IMG/VR virus record: IMGVR_UViG_3300025645_000037
Span: 123,283-187,282 of that record
Reading direction: 5' to 3' (one strand)
DNA: 64,000 nt
Source of the DNA: a virus
Part shown: piece by piece, positions 39,493 through 48,000 of the stretch
Layout of the letters: each line of letters opens with the position of its first letter
How positions within the stretch are numbered: the stretch's first letter is position 1
The notes under the pieces: generated by a model
Database searches by the model: none
Seen by the model: the letters and a program-made list of their open reading frames with translations, nothing else
What the model was told of the DNA's origin: nothing
Made by a program: the position numbers and the translations under genes

Positions 39493-39551
39493 TTTTCTAT
39501 ATGAAGTCCGTTTTCTTTAATATATTCTAGTGCGTTTAAATATTCTTTTAT
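39489..39551 (-). pseudogene. in-frame fusion remnant: thyA start joined to folA end
   Basis: Going down the minus strand, 39551-39508 matches the start of thyA (40 of 44 bases; the ATG has become ATA), and 39509-39489 matches the last codons of folA (17 of 21 bases). The reading frame runs through the join: KEYLNALEYIKENG from ThyA, then GLHIEKW from DHFR (GLCIEKW there). This is a second tandem-duplication scar of the same type as at 12235-12330, but older by its divergence and with its start codon lost. Confidence 0.8.
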
Positions 39552-39790
39552 TAATTCTTCTTGTCTATTTGATTAGTTAGTAGATATATTGTTTCGTCTT
39601 TTTCTCTTTCGTATTGAGATAGCCGGTAGTATCTTCCTCCGACATAATAAGAATATCCAACCGGATTGTGCATCCGTAATGGCGGGTCAAAATGTATTGC
39701 TTTAATCCAATAAGTTTTGAGCCATATCCAACCGGAATCTAACCGCGTCGGTAAGTACGCAAATCGTTTAATATAATCTATTTTTTCCAT
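39551..39790 (-). CDS. hypothetical small protein, paralog of the gene at 39214
   Basis: About 79 residues from the ATG at 39790, which lies inside the last codons of folA; a GTG at 39802 would add 4. Aromatic-rich (KRFAYLPTRLDSGWIWL, YSYYVGGRYYRLSQYE). It resembles the gene at 39214 in its start (K-x-x-A-x-LP), centre and C-terminal EK..TIYLL..Q. Its stop abuts the thyA-like remnant. Likely the other copy of the duplicated accessory gene. Confidence 0.7.
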   Translation of the reverse strand: MEKIDYIKRFAYLPTRLDSGWIWLKTYWIKAIHFDPPLRMHNPVGYSYYVGGRYYRLSQYEREKDETIYLLTNQIDKKN

Positions 39791-40275
39791 TTTTCTATAC
39801 ACAATCCATTTATGTCTTCGGTGCTGTCTAATCTAAAAGTTAGTTCGATTGCAGTGCGAGGAAGGAACGTGTCGCAACTGTATGTGCCTGAGATTCGACT
39901 AAGCCAAATCTCGTCGATTATACTAAGGCAACTATTAACCAGCTGTGATCCACCAATAATCCATATGTCCGACTGTGTAATATGTCGATCTTGTATTATA
40001 GCTGTAATTGCTTTTCCGAGTTTGTTCGGATTTGCTACGGAGAATCTCCCATAATATCCTGGAGAAATATCAGGATTAGACGCAATCACATAGTTGATGC
40101 GATTAGGCAACGGTCTCTTTGGCAAGCTTTCCCAAGTGTGCCGGCCCATTATAACAACACTGTTGTCGGTGGATTCTTTAAACCATTTTAAATCTGCAGG
40201 ATTATGCGGCCACGGCAAAGTGTTATCTTTGCCTATGCCCCAATGTTCGTCACATGCTAGTATTGCTCGAATCAT
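39778..40275 (-). CDS. folA: dihydrofolate reductase
   Basis: A 165-residue DHFR, the usual bacterial length. Visible motifs are ILACDEHWGIGKDNTLPW (start and substrate loop), VVIMGRHTWESLPKRPLPNR (cofactor and folate site) and DIWIIGGSQL. It reduces dihydrofolate made by ThyA. Its last codons are duplicated at 39489-39509. It overlaps the membrane-protein gene upstream by 4 bases and the small gene downstream by 13. Confidence 0.93.
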   Translation of the reverse strand: MIRAILACDEHWGIGKDNTLPWPHNPADLKWFKESTDNSVVIMGRHTWESLPKRPLPNRINYVIASNPDISPGYYGRFSVANPNKLGKAITAIIQDRHITQSDIWIIGGSQLVNSCLSIIDEIWLSRISGTYSCDTFLPRTAIELTFRLDSTEDINGLCIEKWKK

Positions 40276-40595
40276 TTATAATCCTTTGTTAATTGATCGG
40301 AAAGTATTTTGTTTTCTTCTTTGATTTCTTTTACAGCTTGTTTGTACCATTCCCTAATCTCTATAGCAACAAAAGCTAACACTACGGGACTAGAAAGAAT
40401 GAATACAATAGCCGCAAGCAAAAATACATCATGATATTGACGTATATCTATCACTTTATCAAAAAAGTATATTTGTAATGCAACTAACGCTATATAATAC
40501 AGGAATATAAATCCTGTCCTTAGTGTTGTTAGAAGAGGCGTCTTTACCTCATTCCACGCTATTGTCATAACTCGTTTCCAGATTCGGGTACGCAT
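40272..40595 (-). CDS. small membrane protein, paralog of the next gene
   Basis: A 107-residue protein with two hydrophobic segments (about residues 25-43 and 56-76: LLAAIVFILSSPVVLAFVAI) and a basic helical tail (KEIKEENKILSDQLTKDYK). The start RTRIWKRVMT and the tail resemble the next gene upstream, so the two are diverged tandem paralogs. Function unknown; likely inner-membrane. Confidence 0.7.
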   Translation of the reverse strand: MRTRIWKRVMTIAWNEVKTPLLTTLRTGFIFLYYIALVALQIYFFDKVIDIRQYHDVFLLAAIVFILSSPVVLAFVAIEIREWYKQAVKEIKEENKILSDQLTKDYK

Positions 40596-40596
40596 T

Positions 40597-40872
40597 TTAA
40601 TATCCTGTTTTTATATTACGAATTAATTTTTGATTTTCGTATTCTACTTCACTCTTGGCACTCTGATATGTTTCGTACAGTAGATACCCTATAAATACTA
40701 AAATCAAAGGAGCCAGAGTGCTAATTGTAATGATCGGTTCCATTGGCATTCCGAGAAGATGCAACACAAAACCAAGCGCTGTGCAAATAACTGCGTATAC
40801 TACAAATATTAATAGACCCTTGCCTATTGTTTTAAATACACTCGTTAAAAACTTTTTCCAAACTCTACTCAT
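40597..40872 (-). CDS. small membrane protein, paralog of the neighbour
   Basis: A 91-residue protein with two hydrophobic segments (GLLIFVVYAVICTALGFVLHLL and ITISTLAPLILVFIGYLL) and a charged tail (AKSEVEYENQKLIRNIKTGY). It begins SRVWKKFLTSV, like RTRIWKRVMT of the neighbour. ATG overlaps the gp44 stop by one base. Same topology as its partner, so possibly both act at the membrane. Confidence 0.7.
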   Translation of the reverse strand: MSRVWKKFLTSVFKTIGKGLLIFVVYAVICTALGFVLHLLGMPMEPIITISTLAPLILVFIGYLLYETYQSAKSEVEYENQKLIRNIKTGY

Positions 40873-41786
40873 TATAATCTCCCTAGTTTGATTAATACTG
40901 CTGCAAGATTGATTTCTGGATCGACTACAAGTGTGTGATCGACCATGCCTTGCTTGATAGCAAGCACAGCTTTATCTTGATTATCATCATCGCCGAAAAT
41001 TTCAATATTATCATACAGCCAGCGATAAACTGTTTCCATTTCTTCTGGACGCACTTTGCCACATAGCAACTTACGGGCTTCTTTAATCTTTCTATCCTTA
41101 AATAATTCAACCATAGCAAGCATCCAGTCTTGGTCACCGTTGTCACCTTCTCCTGGCGCAACAAGATTACCGTCAACTGAATTCATTTGTACCATGTTGA
41201 TACATTTGCGCAAGTCTGGATATGTTGCTCTAACGTATGTATCAAGAACATCAAGCTCGAGTTTAACACCTTCGGTTATAAGAATCTCTGCCACTCGTGC
41301 TGTGAACTCAGTTTGATCTACTTTAGCAATATGAAAACCTTGACACCGAGAATGAATTGCTGGAATAATTTTGTTAGGATAGTTGCAGGTTAGCACAAAT
41401 CTAGCAGTGCTGTGGTATTCTTCCATTACTCCACGCAAAGCAGCTTGTGCGTTAGGTGACAAATAATCTGCCTCGTCGAGCAATACTACTTTAAATTCAC
41501 CAAATGGAATCATTTGTACGAAATTCACAATCTTATCGCGAACATCGTCTACTGAGTTAGTACGCGATGCGTTGATCTCTAAGATATCAAACGGATTAAT
41601 ATCTAATTCGTTGAACAATAGCTTTGCAAGTGTTGTCTTGCCAATGCCTGCATTGCCACTTAGTAACAAATGCGGAATGCTACCGTCTTTGATCCAAGTC
41701 TTAATCTGCTTCTTTTGTGCTTCGTCACGAAACACATATCCTTCAACTGTATTCGGACGGTATTTTTCTACCCAAAGTTCTTTCAT
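40872..41786 (-). CDS. 44: clamp-loader ATPase (gp44-like)
   Basis: A 304-residue AAA+ clamp-loader subunit (T4 gp44: 319). WVEKYRPNTVEGYVF is the RFC-family start, GNAGIGKT (44-51) the Walker A, LLDEADYLSPNAQAALRGVMEEY the Walker B region and IHSRCQGF the SRC arginine finger. It loads the sliding clamp for the polymerase. The small subunit gp62 is not seen in this window. Overlaps dexA upstream by 4 bases. Confidence 0.92.
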   Translation of the reverse strand: MKELWVEKYRPNTVEGYVFRDEAQKKQIKTWIKDGSIPHLLLSGNAGIGKTTLAKLLFNELDINPFDILEINASRTNSVDDVRDKIVNFVQMIPFGEFKVVLLDEADYLSPNAQAALRGVMEEYHSTARFVLTCNYPNKIIPAIHSRCQGFHIAKVDQTEFTARVAEILITEGVKLELDVLDTYVRATYPDLRKCINMVQMNSVDGNLVAPGEGDNGDQDWMLAMVELFKDRKIKEARKLLCGKVRPEEMETVYRWLYDNIEIFGDDDNQDKAVLAIKQGMVDHTLVVDPEINLAAVLIKLGRL

Positions 41787-42319
41787 CGACCGATTCCTAA
41801 TTCTTTATATGCAAGTTGTACAGCTTTTGCTTGATAGTAAGCGTCGGCTAACGCATTGTGAAGATCGGATTGCATAGCCTTGCGCGGATCCTTTGGTAGT
41901 ACACTAAACAATGTACGACTATCCATTACTTGCCAAAAGTTCCACGGAATGGGCTTGCTGCTACCGCGATACATATTTTCAAGGATTGTCATGTCAAAGC
42001 CGTATCCTTGTCCCCAAATAGTTTTACTGCCCCAAACCCATTTTGTAAGAATGTCTAGCGCTTCATTTACACCAACACGTCCTTCTTCGGAGAATGCTTC
42101 GTCTTGAATCTTTTGATCCTGTTTTGCCCACCAAGCAATAGTGTCGTCGGATGTAGTGCGTCCTAGTGCATCTTGCTCGTCGATGTTAATTTTAAGATAC
42201 AATTCGTCTGTTGGTTCGCTCAGGTTGAATGGATTAAACTTAACAGCACCGAGTGTTAGTACAACAGCATCAGGAGTTGTATTAAGTGTTTCCAAGTCGA
42301 TCATTGCATGGTTAGTCAT
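41783..42319 (-). CDS. dexA: DEDDh 3'-5' exonuclease (DexA-like)
   Basis: A 178-residue exonuclease of the DnaQ type. IDLETLNT (D8, E10) is motif I, QGYGFDMTIL holds motif II and HNALADAYYQ motif III (H and D), so it is a DEDDh nuclease. T4 DexA (227 residues) degrades single-stranded DNA from 3' ends. Its ATG overlaps the small gene upstream by 8 bases. Confidence 0.85.
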   Translation of the reverse strand: MTNHAMIDLETLNTTPDAVVLTLGAVKFNPFNLSEPTDELYLKINIDEQDALGRTTSDDTIAWWAKQDQKIQDEAFSEEGRVGVNEALDILTKWVWGSKTIWGQGYGFDMTILENMYRGSSKPIPWNFWQVMDSRTLFSVLPKDPRKAMQSDLHNALADAYYQAKAVQLAYKELGIGR

Positions 42320-42485
42320 TTTTAGATCCTCGTGTTTCTAGCCCTACACCGGCTATAATCAAGAAGACGTACAAGATGGGCCAAGCCCATCCTGTAAGAA
42401 ATCCGGTAATGTGTAGTGTCATTAGTGCAATGCCTGTTGCACCGGCTGTGCCAATGCTTGAGGGCATAGTTTTAGGTAATTTCAT
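42312..42485 (-). CDS. 57-residue small membrane protein
   Basis: A short gene of 57 residues: a Gly/Ala/Thr-rich start (SSIGTAGATGIALMTLHITG), one or two hydrophobic segments (FLTGWAWPILYVFLIIAGVGL) and a charged tail. It starts after a GGAGTTAT ribosome site and overlaps dexA, so its reading frame is consistent with the operon. A small inner-membrane protein of unknown role. Confidence 0.7.
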   Translation of the reverse strand: MKLPKTMPSSIGTAGATGIALMTLHITGFLTGWAWPILYVFLIIAGVGLETRGSKND

Positions 42486-42506
42486 ATAACTCCTTTTGAA
42501 AAGAAG

Positions 42507-42911
42507 TTACAAATCGCCTTCTTTTCTGTTTTCTGAATAATGTACGTCGAAGGATCCGCCTGGGTATCTAGACTCGAGTTTATGTACGTTCTCTTTGATA
42601 ACATCGTTAGGATCAATTCCCAATGCTCTACAGCTATTAGTCCAATACCAAATGATGTCGCCGAGTTCTCGTTTAGCATGAAAGATTGTATCAGCATCCA
42701 ACGGCTTGCCTTGGAATACACATTTCTTAACAATCTCTGCAAATTCGCCTCCTTCACTAGCAAGCCCTGTTGCGCCTGTCATCAATAACGATATATTAAC
42801 AGTTTTTTCAAGTTCTGTCAACCTGTTAATTAAGGCATCTAGATTATTTGATTCTTCGGAAGTAACTTCTTTCACGAAGTCTTTGTATTTGTTTAGATCT
42901 ACTTGTGTCAT
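42507..42911 (-). CDS. mazG: MazG-like nucleotide pyrophosphohydrolase
   Basis: A 134-residue all-alpha NTP-pyrophosphatase. EGGEFAEIVKK (E53, E56) and RELGDIIWYW (E82, D85) are the metal-binding helix motifs of MazG; NVHKLESRYPGGSFDVHYS is the typical C-terminal substrate strand. It cuts non-canonical or signalling nucleotides to monophosphates. Common in marine phages. Confidence 0.85.
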   Translation of the reverse strand: MTQVDLNKYKDFVKEVTSEESNNLDALINRLTELEKTVNISLLMTGATGLASEGGEFAEIVKKCVFQGKPLDADTIFHAKRELGDIIWYWTNSCRALGIDPNDVIKENVHKLESRYPGGSFDVHYSENRKEGDL

Positions 42912-42922
42912 TCTTACTATCT

Positions 42923-43276
42923 TTATCCTTTGTTAATAGTCATGTCGTTTGGTTCTTCTTCGCTCCATAGCATGACAGATTCTGCCTCTACCATGCGCAG
43001 TGTGTATTCGCCTTCTTCGTCGTGTTCGAAATTGATACCGCGTGTCCACCGCCCGTGCTCTACAAGAATCCAGTCACCGGGGCTGTATGCTTCTACGTTC
43101 TCTGGACCTTTAGCATACACTTGTCCCCAACGCGGACGCACACCTGTAGATACACCGTCGTCGGAACGAAGAATTATTCCGTTCTTTGTAGTGCGCATCT
43201 CAAAATTCATATTCTTTACAAGCACTCTATCGTGGATCGGAGTGACAGTTTTATTCTTAAGCGGATCAAATCCCAT
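42923..43276 (-). CDS. 31: gp31/GroES-like co-chaperonin
   Basis: A 117-residue beta-rich protein with the GroES layout: TPIHDRVLVKNM, then KNGIILRSDDG, RWGQVYAKGPE and PGDWILVEHGRWTR. T4 gp31 replaces GroES and lets host GroEL fold the capsid protein. The mobile loop lies between residues about 28 and 45. No GroEL is seen. Late or middle genes are around it. Confidence 0.82.
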   Translation of the reverse strand: MGFDPLKNKTVTPIHDRVLVKNMNFEMRTTKNGIILRSDDGVSTGVRPRWGQVYAKGPENVEAYSPGDWILVEHGRWTRGINFEHDEEGEYTLRMVEAESVMLWSEEEPNDMTINKG

Positions 43277-43277
43277 A

Positions 43278-43679
43278 TTATTTCTTCCTTACAAAGTTTC
43301 CATCGTCGTCTTCGTCCCACTCTGCCATTTCGCTTGCAGATGGTTCTTCAGCAGGTACAGGCTCTGTTACTTTTTTACGACGAGAAGTAGTTGACTTAGT
43401 ATCTTCTACTTTTTCTGTTGGTAGTTCGTCTGCTTGTACTTTGTTACGAGGAATTACCTCATCTGGTACAGTGTTCTCCTGCGATTCGTAATGTTCACGA
43501 ATCAAATCTTCGCGTTTGCGCACAATCTTTCCGCCGGTGCCTAATTGATCGCCCCGTGCGTTTACTTTGAAATTACCTACTGCCGGAGTAAGTTCGTTTC
43601 TTTTGCGCAACAAATCAAGATCAATTTGTTTGCCGTTTGCAGTTCTGTATGTTTTAGTTGGACCTTTTTTCATAGCCAT
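43278..43679 (-). CDS. conserved phage protein with acidic tail
   Basis: A 133-residue protein. The first 60 residues (TANGKQIDLDLLRKRNELTPAVG) are conserved in marine T4-like phages by recollection; the rest is a disordered, charged linker (AEEPSASEMAEWDEDDDG). Unassigned; it may be structural. AGGAGAA ribosome site. Confidence 0.75.
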   Translation of the reverse strand: MAMKKGPTKTYRTANGKQIDLDLLRKRNELTPAVGNFKVNARGDQLGTGGKIVRKREDLIREHYESQENTVPDEVIPRNKVQADELPTEKVEDTKSTTSRRKKVTEPVPAEEPSASEMAEWDEDDDGNFVRKK

Positions 43680-43703
43680 GATAGTTCTCCTATATATGTA
43701 TAC

Positions 43704-44216
43704 TTATCTAAGGAACTCCCGCCAGTCTAGGCCATATTGGATTGAATTAACTTTATGCACTCCTATGAGATATAACACGTAGCTAGCAACACTGCTGCCT
43801 CTACCTACTCCCCAAACAATTTTATGTTCGCGCATAAATCCAACAAGGTATATTAAAAATTCCAACAACTTTACCATATCGTGTTTGATAAACTCGTTTA
43901 ATTCTTCCTTGACTCGCAGTCGTTCTTCATCGGTATTGCACCGTTCTAGTAGCCATTCTTCGACGTCTACTGAATTCTCTTCGGGCACAAACCAATTGCG
44001 TTGCATACTTTTGTCATATGTAGATTGATCTGTGTTTAGTTCTTTGTGTATAGCAAGCTCTGGCAAGTACATCTTTCTAGCAAGCTTGTTATAATCTTCG
44101 ATCTCGGAGCACTGCTCGAAAGACATGTCTTTTATCTTATCAGCTTTATCCTGATACAAGAACTCCATCATGTCATTGGCCGTGAAGTACGGCCTGCCTA
44201 GATTATCTATTTTCAT
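43704..44216 (-). CDS. DnaE-like fragment protein
   Basis: A 170-residue protein whose last third resembles bacterial DNA polymerase III alpha subunits: GVGRGSSVASYVLYLIGVHKV (written here as GVGRGSS from residue 136, then SYVLYLIGVH) followed by YGLDWREFL. In DnaE the GRGSS segment contacts the nucleotide or DNA in the palm. The middle part (FVPEEN, VEEWLLERC) and MREHKIVWG are also found in DnaE. There is no PHP or finger domain, so it is not a polymerase. Role unknown; a late box lies 18 bases upstream. Confidence 0.65.
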   Translation of the reverse strand: MKIDNLGRPYFTANDMMEFLYQDKADKIKDMSFEQCSEIEDYNKLARKMYLPELAIHKELNTDQSTYDKSMQRNWFVPEENSVDVEEWLLERCNTDEERLRVKEELNEFIKHDMVKLLEFLIYLVGFMREHKIVWGVGRGSSVASYVLYLIGVHKVNSIQYGLDWREFLR

Positions 44217-44225
44217 ATGTACAGT

Positions 44226-44459
44226 TTAACTGATATTTATTAATCCGTCAAGATCTTCATCGTCATTTTCTTTGGATTTTTTAAACATTTCTGCTTGACG
44301 ACGGTCGGACTCTTCTTGATAGTTGTTAAGGGTTGCTGCAATTTGTTGTTGCATTGCAGGATTGGTAGTCTGATAATACTTTTTACGCAGGTCTTGAATC
44401 TTTTCATTCAATACCGTGTCGGTTATTTTCTTCAGACTACCAACTAAAGGATTGTACAT
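44226..44459 (-). CDS. small conserved phage protein
   Basis: A 77-residue helical protein: MYNPLVGSLKKITDTVLNE, KKYYQTTNPAMQQQI and an acidic tail. I recognise the MYNPL start and helix pattern from marine T4-like phages; function unknown. Its ATG and the stop of the next gene share one base. Confidence 0.7.
   Translation of the reverse strand: MYNPLVGSLKKITDTVLNEKIQDLRKKYYQTTNPAMQQQIAATLNNYQEESDRRQAEMFKKSKENDDEDLDGLINIS
44234..44241 (-). promoter_or_regulatory. late promoter box AATAAATA
   Basis: AATAAATA on the minus strand in the last codons of the gene 44226-44459, 18 bases before the ATG at 44216. Confidence 0.5.
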
Positions 44460-45019
44460 TAACTAAACACACCTGCATATTTTAGAAATACAGTATTGCC
44501 GCCATTGTATGTCCATGCATCAATTATGTAATGATTGGCTATTGTTTGCGCAGTAAACGGACTAGGAAAATCACCATCGTAATATATAGTTCCACCGCCG
44601 TCTGATGTGAATGCAAGTGTTCGCATCGTAGCATCATTTGCTACAATTTCGACACGTATTTTTGCAAGTCTTCCGGCAGCAGGCCAGTCTGTAAAATTAA
44701 GTGAAATATCAGCCCCAACTGTGAACTTTTGGTAATGGCCGGTTATAAAACTAATGTTTGCATTTGCAAGAACTGTACTGTAATCAATAAACTCTTCAGT
44801 AACTGCTGAGAAGTTAGCATCGGCTAATTCATTCCCGGAAAAGTCATTGCCTTCGTCTAGTTTTGCAGTATCTTCTTGTAGTGTATTTATTTCTAGTCTA
44901 GCTGCTTCAAGACTATCTTTGATAGTTGTAAAATTATCACGAAACCCCTGTGTGTCGTTGTCTTGTCCTGCAATAGGATATTCTGCGTCAATAGTTGCGC
45001 TTACAATGTTACTTGCCAT
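44459..45019 (-). CDS. virion fibre-type protein
   Basis: A 186-residue protein with the repeated fibre-type entry IAGQDNDTQGFRDNFTTIKDSL near the start, a short coiled coil (RLEINTLQEDTAKL) and a beta-rich C-terminus (SFITGHYQKFTVGADISL, IYYDGDFPSPFTAQ). Similar entry segments open other fibre genes here. Late box GATAAATA 21 bases upstream, AGAGGA ribosome site. Confidence 0.75.
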   Translation of the reverse strand: MASNIVSATIDAEYPIAGQDNDTQGFRDNFTTIKDSLEAARLEINTLQEDTAKLDEGNDFSGNELADANFSAVTEEFIDYSTVLANANISFITGHYQKFTVGADISLNFTDWPAAGRLAKIRVEIVANDATMRTLAFTSDGGGTIYYDGDFPSPFTAQTIANHYIIDAWTYNGGNTVFLKYAGVFS

Positions 45020-45039
45020 TTATGTCGTCCTCTTTTTTA

Positions 45040-45047
45040 TATTTATC
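45040..45047 (-). promoter_or_regulatory. late promoter box GATAAATA
   Basis: GATAAATA on the minus strand, 21 bases before the fibre-type gene at 45019. Confidence 0.55.
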
Positions 45048-45052
45048 TACCA

Positions 45053-48000
45053 TTAGACGTTATACTGATAATTTGCGAACAATATATATTGTTCACTTGA
45101 ATTACCGGCTGTGCTGTCGATAATATATCGATCAACTTCGAAATTAATTTGCTTGAAATCAAAACCGTTAACATCAAGATTTAATTTTACTCGTTCTGCG
45201 CCTCCTGCTACACAGTAACATAATGGCACTGCTAACGTGTATCCAATTTCCTGTATGCTTCCTGCCTGCGGTGTTCTCATCCATAACGGTAAGAAGTTAC
45301 GTTCTGTGTCGCCTATCTCTGCAATTCTATTTCGCATGTTAGTAGCATTTGATATATATCGTGTCATGTCGCCTTTGTTTCCGACGCGTACTGCACTGTT
45401 ATCTACGGTTATTGTTTCAGTTGATGGTCGATATTTAAACGGTTCGCTGTCGGTAAACGCTGTCACTGTTACCGGATTGCCTTCAACGTCGACTAAGTTA
45501 GTATCGCCTATTGTAATGATGTTATCAGGACCAATGACACTGTGATATAGCTGCTCAGTTGTTACTCTCTTGCCGTTGATGTACATCTCAGGCAAGCCTG
45601 TGTTAAGTTGAAAGATATCCTTTTGGGTATCGTACTTCATGCTATCAACTGTAATCTTCTGCTTATTCTTTGTAACAAAACTATCTCTAGCAGCACCAGT
45701 AGTCGGTTCGGACGGATCGATTACTTCGACATATACTATTTCGTAGATTATATCATTATTACCTGGATTTTTAGCTACAGCGGTTTTTATCTCGCCAAAC
45801 TTAAATGTTTTTCTTTTGTGATTCTTAGCAACTGCTGCAACGTACTCGTCAATTGTTTTAGTCTCAATTCCGGCGTATGCTAACATACGAATATCTTTTT
45901 GTAATCCAAATTCGGGATCGTTAGGACGATACACAAGTGACGGCGGAAATATATTCGGATTAGACACAAGGAGAGTAAATGCGCTTCGTTGCGCACTTGG
46001 TAGCAATGGTTTTAAATAAAGGTTGCTGTATAGCAAATCATTAGGATCGATTACATTAATTGTAAATGTTCTAGATGTGGCAGAAAAATTAAACCTATCT
46101 CTTGCTTCTACAGTGAAGGTGTATTCTCTATCAAACGAAGTTTCTGCCCCATCAAACGTGCAAGCGCCGCCGTCGAAGATAGTTAATCCCGGCGATCCTG
46201 GATCCCAGAATTGTTTTACTTTACCTATAATTTCGCCGTCGAACGCAAGTTCTAATCCATTTGGCAAGGATCCAGAAGTTAATCGATATAATAACTTTGC
46301 GTTAGGTACAGTCGTTTCTGCCTTAACAGCAAAAGTACTTAAAAAGTTAGCATTAATTGTGCCAAGATCTGCATCTGTTAACCATGTAATTGTGCTGTCA
46401 ACTTCGCCTAGGAGACTAAGCGTAAAAGTTTTATCTTTGTACGGACGTGTTGTATCGTCGGTGTTGGTTATTGTTTGTTCTGCAACATAAAGCTCGTCTT
46501 TGAACACCCCGATACCAATGTCATCATTTGGAATTAACGAACGTTGCAATCCGACATTGAGATTAAGTCTTGTATAAAATGCAACAAGTGATGATTCTAC
46601 AGTTACGTTATCATCAGACGGTGCAAACAAATCGGCTATTCGTGAATAATTTCTATTAAGAGTAGTAGACGGTACTTTTAATTCAAGTAAATTATCTTGG
46701 TCGATAGTATAAAAAGATTCCGGAAACGCTCGTTCAATTGCTTCTGCAAATGTTTCACCAGGTACTTCGTCAAGGCCTATATTAGTTGGATCAATTTCGA
46801 GTGCTGTGTTGTTGCTGTATCTAATGTTCCATGTAGTATACGGAATGATATCATCAACTGCATATGCTTCGCTGTCACTAAAACGGATGGTACTTCCTTG
46901 CAACTGTGTCTTGTTTGCTTCTGAAAGCTTGTTAACAAAAATGTATGATTGAGAAATGCTTGCTGCACTGTTAACAATAATCGGAAAAGTAGACTTGAGT
47001 GCATCGCCTAGTTCTATTATGTCATACTCGTCTGGGGTGCCATCTACGGTAAGAATTTGATATGTATCATTTCCAAATTGTACAGTTTGATTAACTAATG
47101 ACGCTAAGTCGTCAATGCCGTCTTCGAGGCTACGAGAAAGCTTTACAATCTTTAAGAATCGCTTACCGGACAAAGTATCTTCGTAGGCCTTAACATTAAT
47201 TTCTACTCTAGTAAGATCGCCTGTAAATCGCGTTGCTCTAATAGTAAATTTATAATCGCGGGTAACTGCTGGCTGATAAGGAACACGTCCGTATAGTTCG
47301 CCCGAAGTTGACGACAACGCCAGACCAGGTGGCAATGTACTAATTGAGTCATCGTCGTTCTTTGGAACAAGCTGATAACGAATTACGCCTTGCGATGTAC
47401 TAGTGTCAAGTGTATCTAAAAATACAGTTACATAATTGTTTGCTCGTTTGAAGCCAAGATCCGAAGGTGTTAACCAGACCGGCGTACGAACGTAAGTATT
47501 ATCTGCTGTAAATACCCCAGTTCCTACTTTTTGAATTGTGTTATCAGCGCGAAGGAAATCATCTCCTACTACATAGATTCTAAATATTCGTCTTGATATA
47601 GTATCGCCGTCGCTTACGGTAACTGCAAATTCGTAAAACCTGTTCAGCTTTCTTGGAGATAGAGTTGGCAGTGCGTCGTCATAAAATCCCGAATCATAAA
47701 AGAATGAATCATATCCGCTAGCAGACAATGCAGCAAAGTCGTATGGGTACCCGTCGTAATTGTTTGTATCAAAATTTCCGTTGCTTGCTGCTTTGTCTAA
47801 TGCAAGAATTGGATCAACAATGCCTGATATTCTACCACTACGTGATAAAGATAATCCAGGAGGAAGTTCTCCGTCCTTATTTGCGATATAAAATTCTAGT
47901 TCGTCTCCAGCAGGAATATCTTCATCTATTGCTGACAATTGAAAATCTACAGGAGAACTGTCAAGTATAAAGAATAATCCATTGTTGCCAATAGGAAGCA

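Noticed and set aside
43704-44216. A second DNA polymerase
   Set aside because: Only the GRGSS region of DnaE is present; there are no catalytic aspartates of a polymerase palm, so it cannot be a polymerase.
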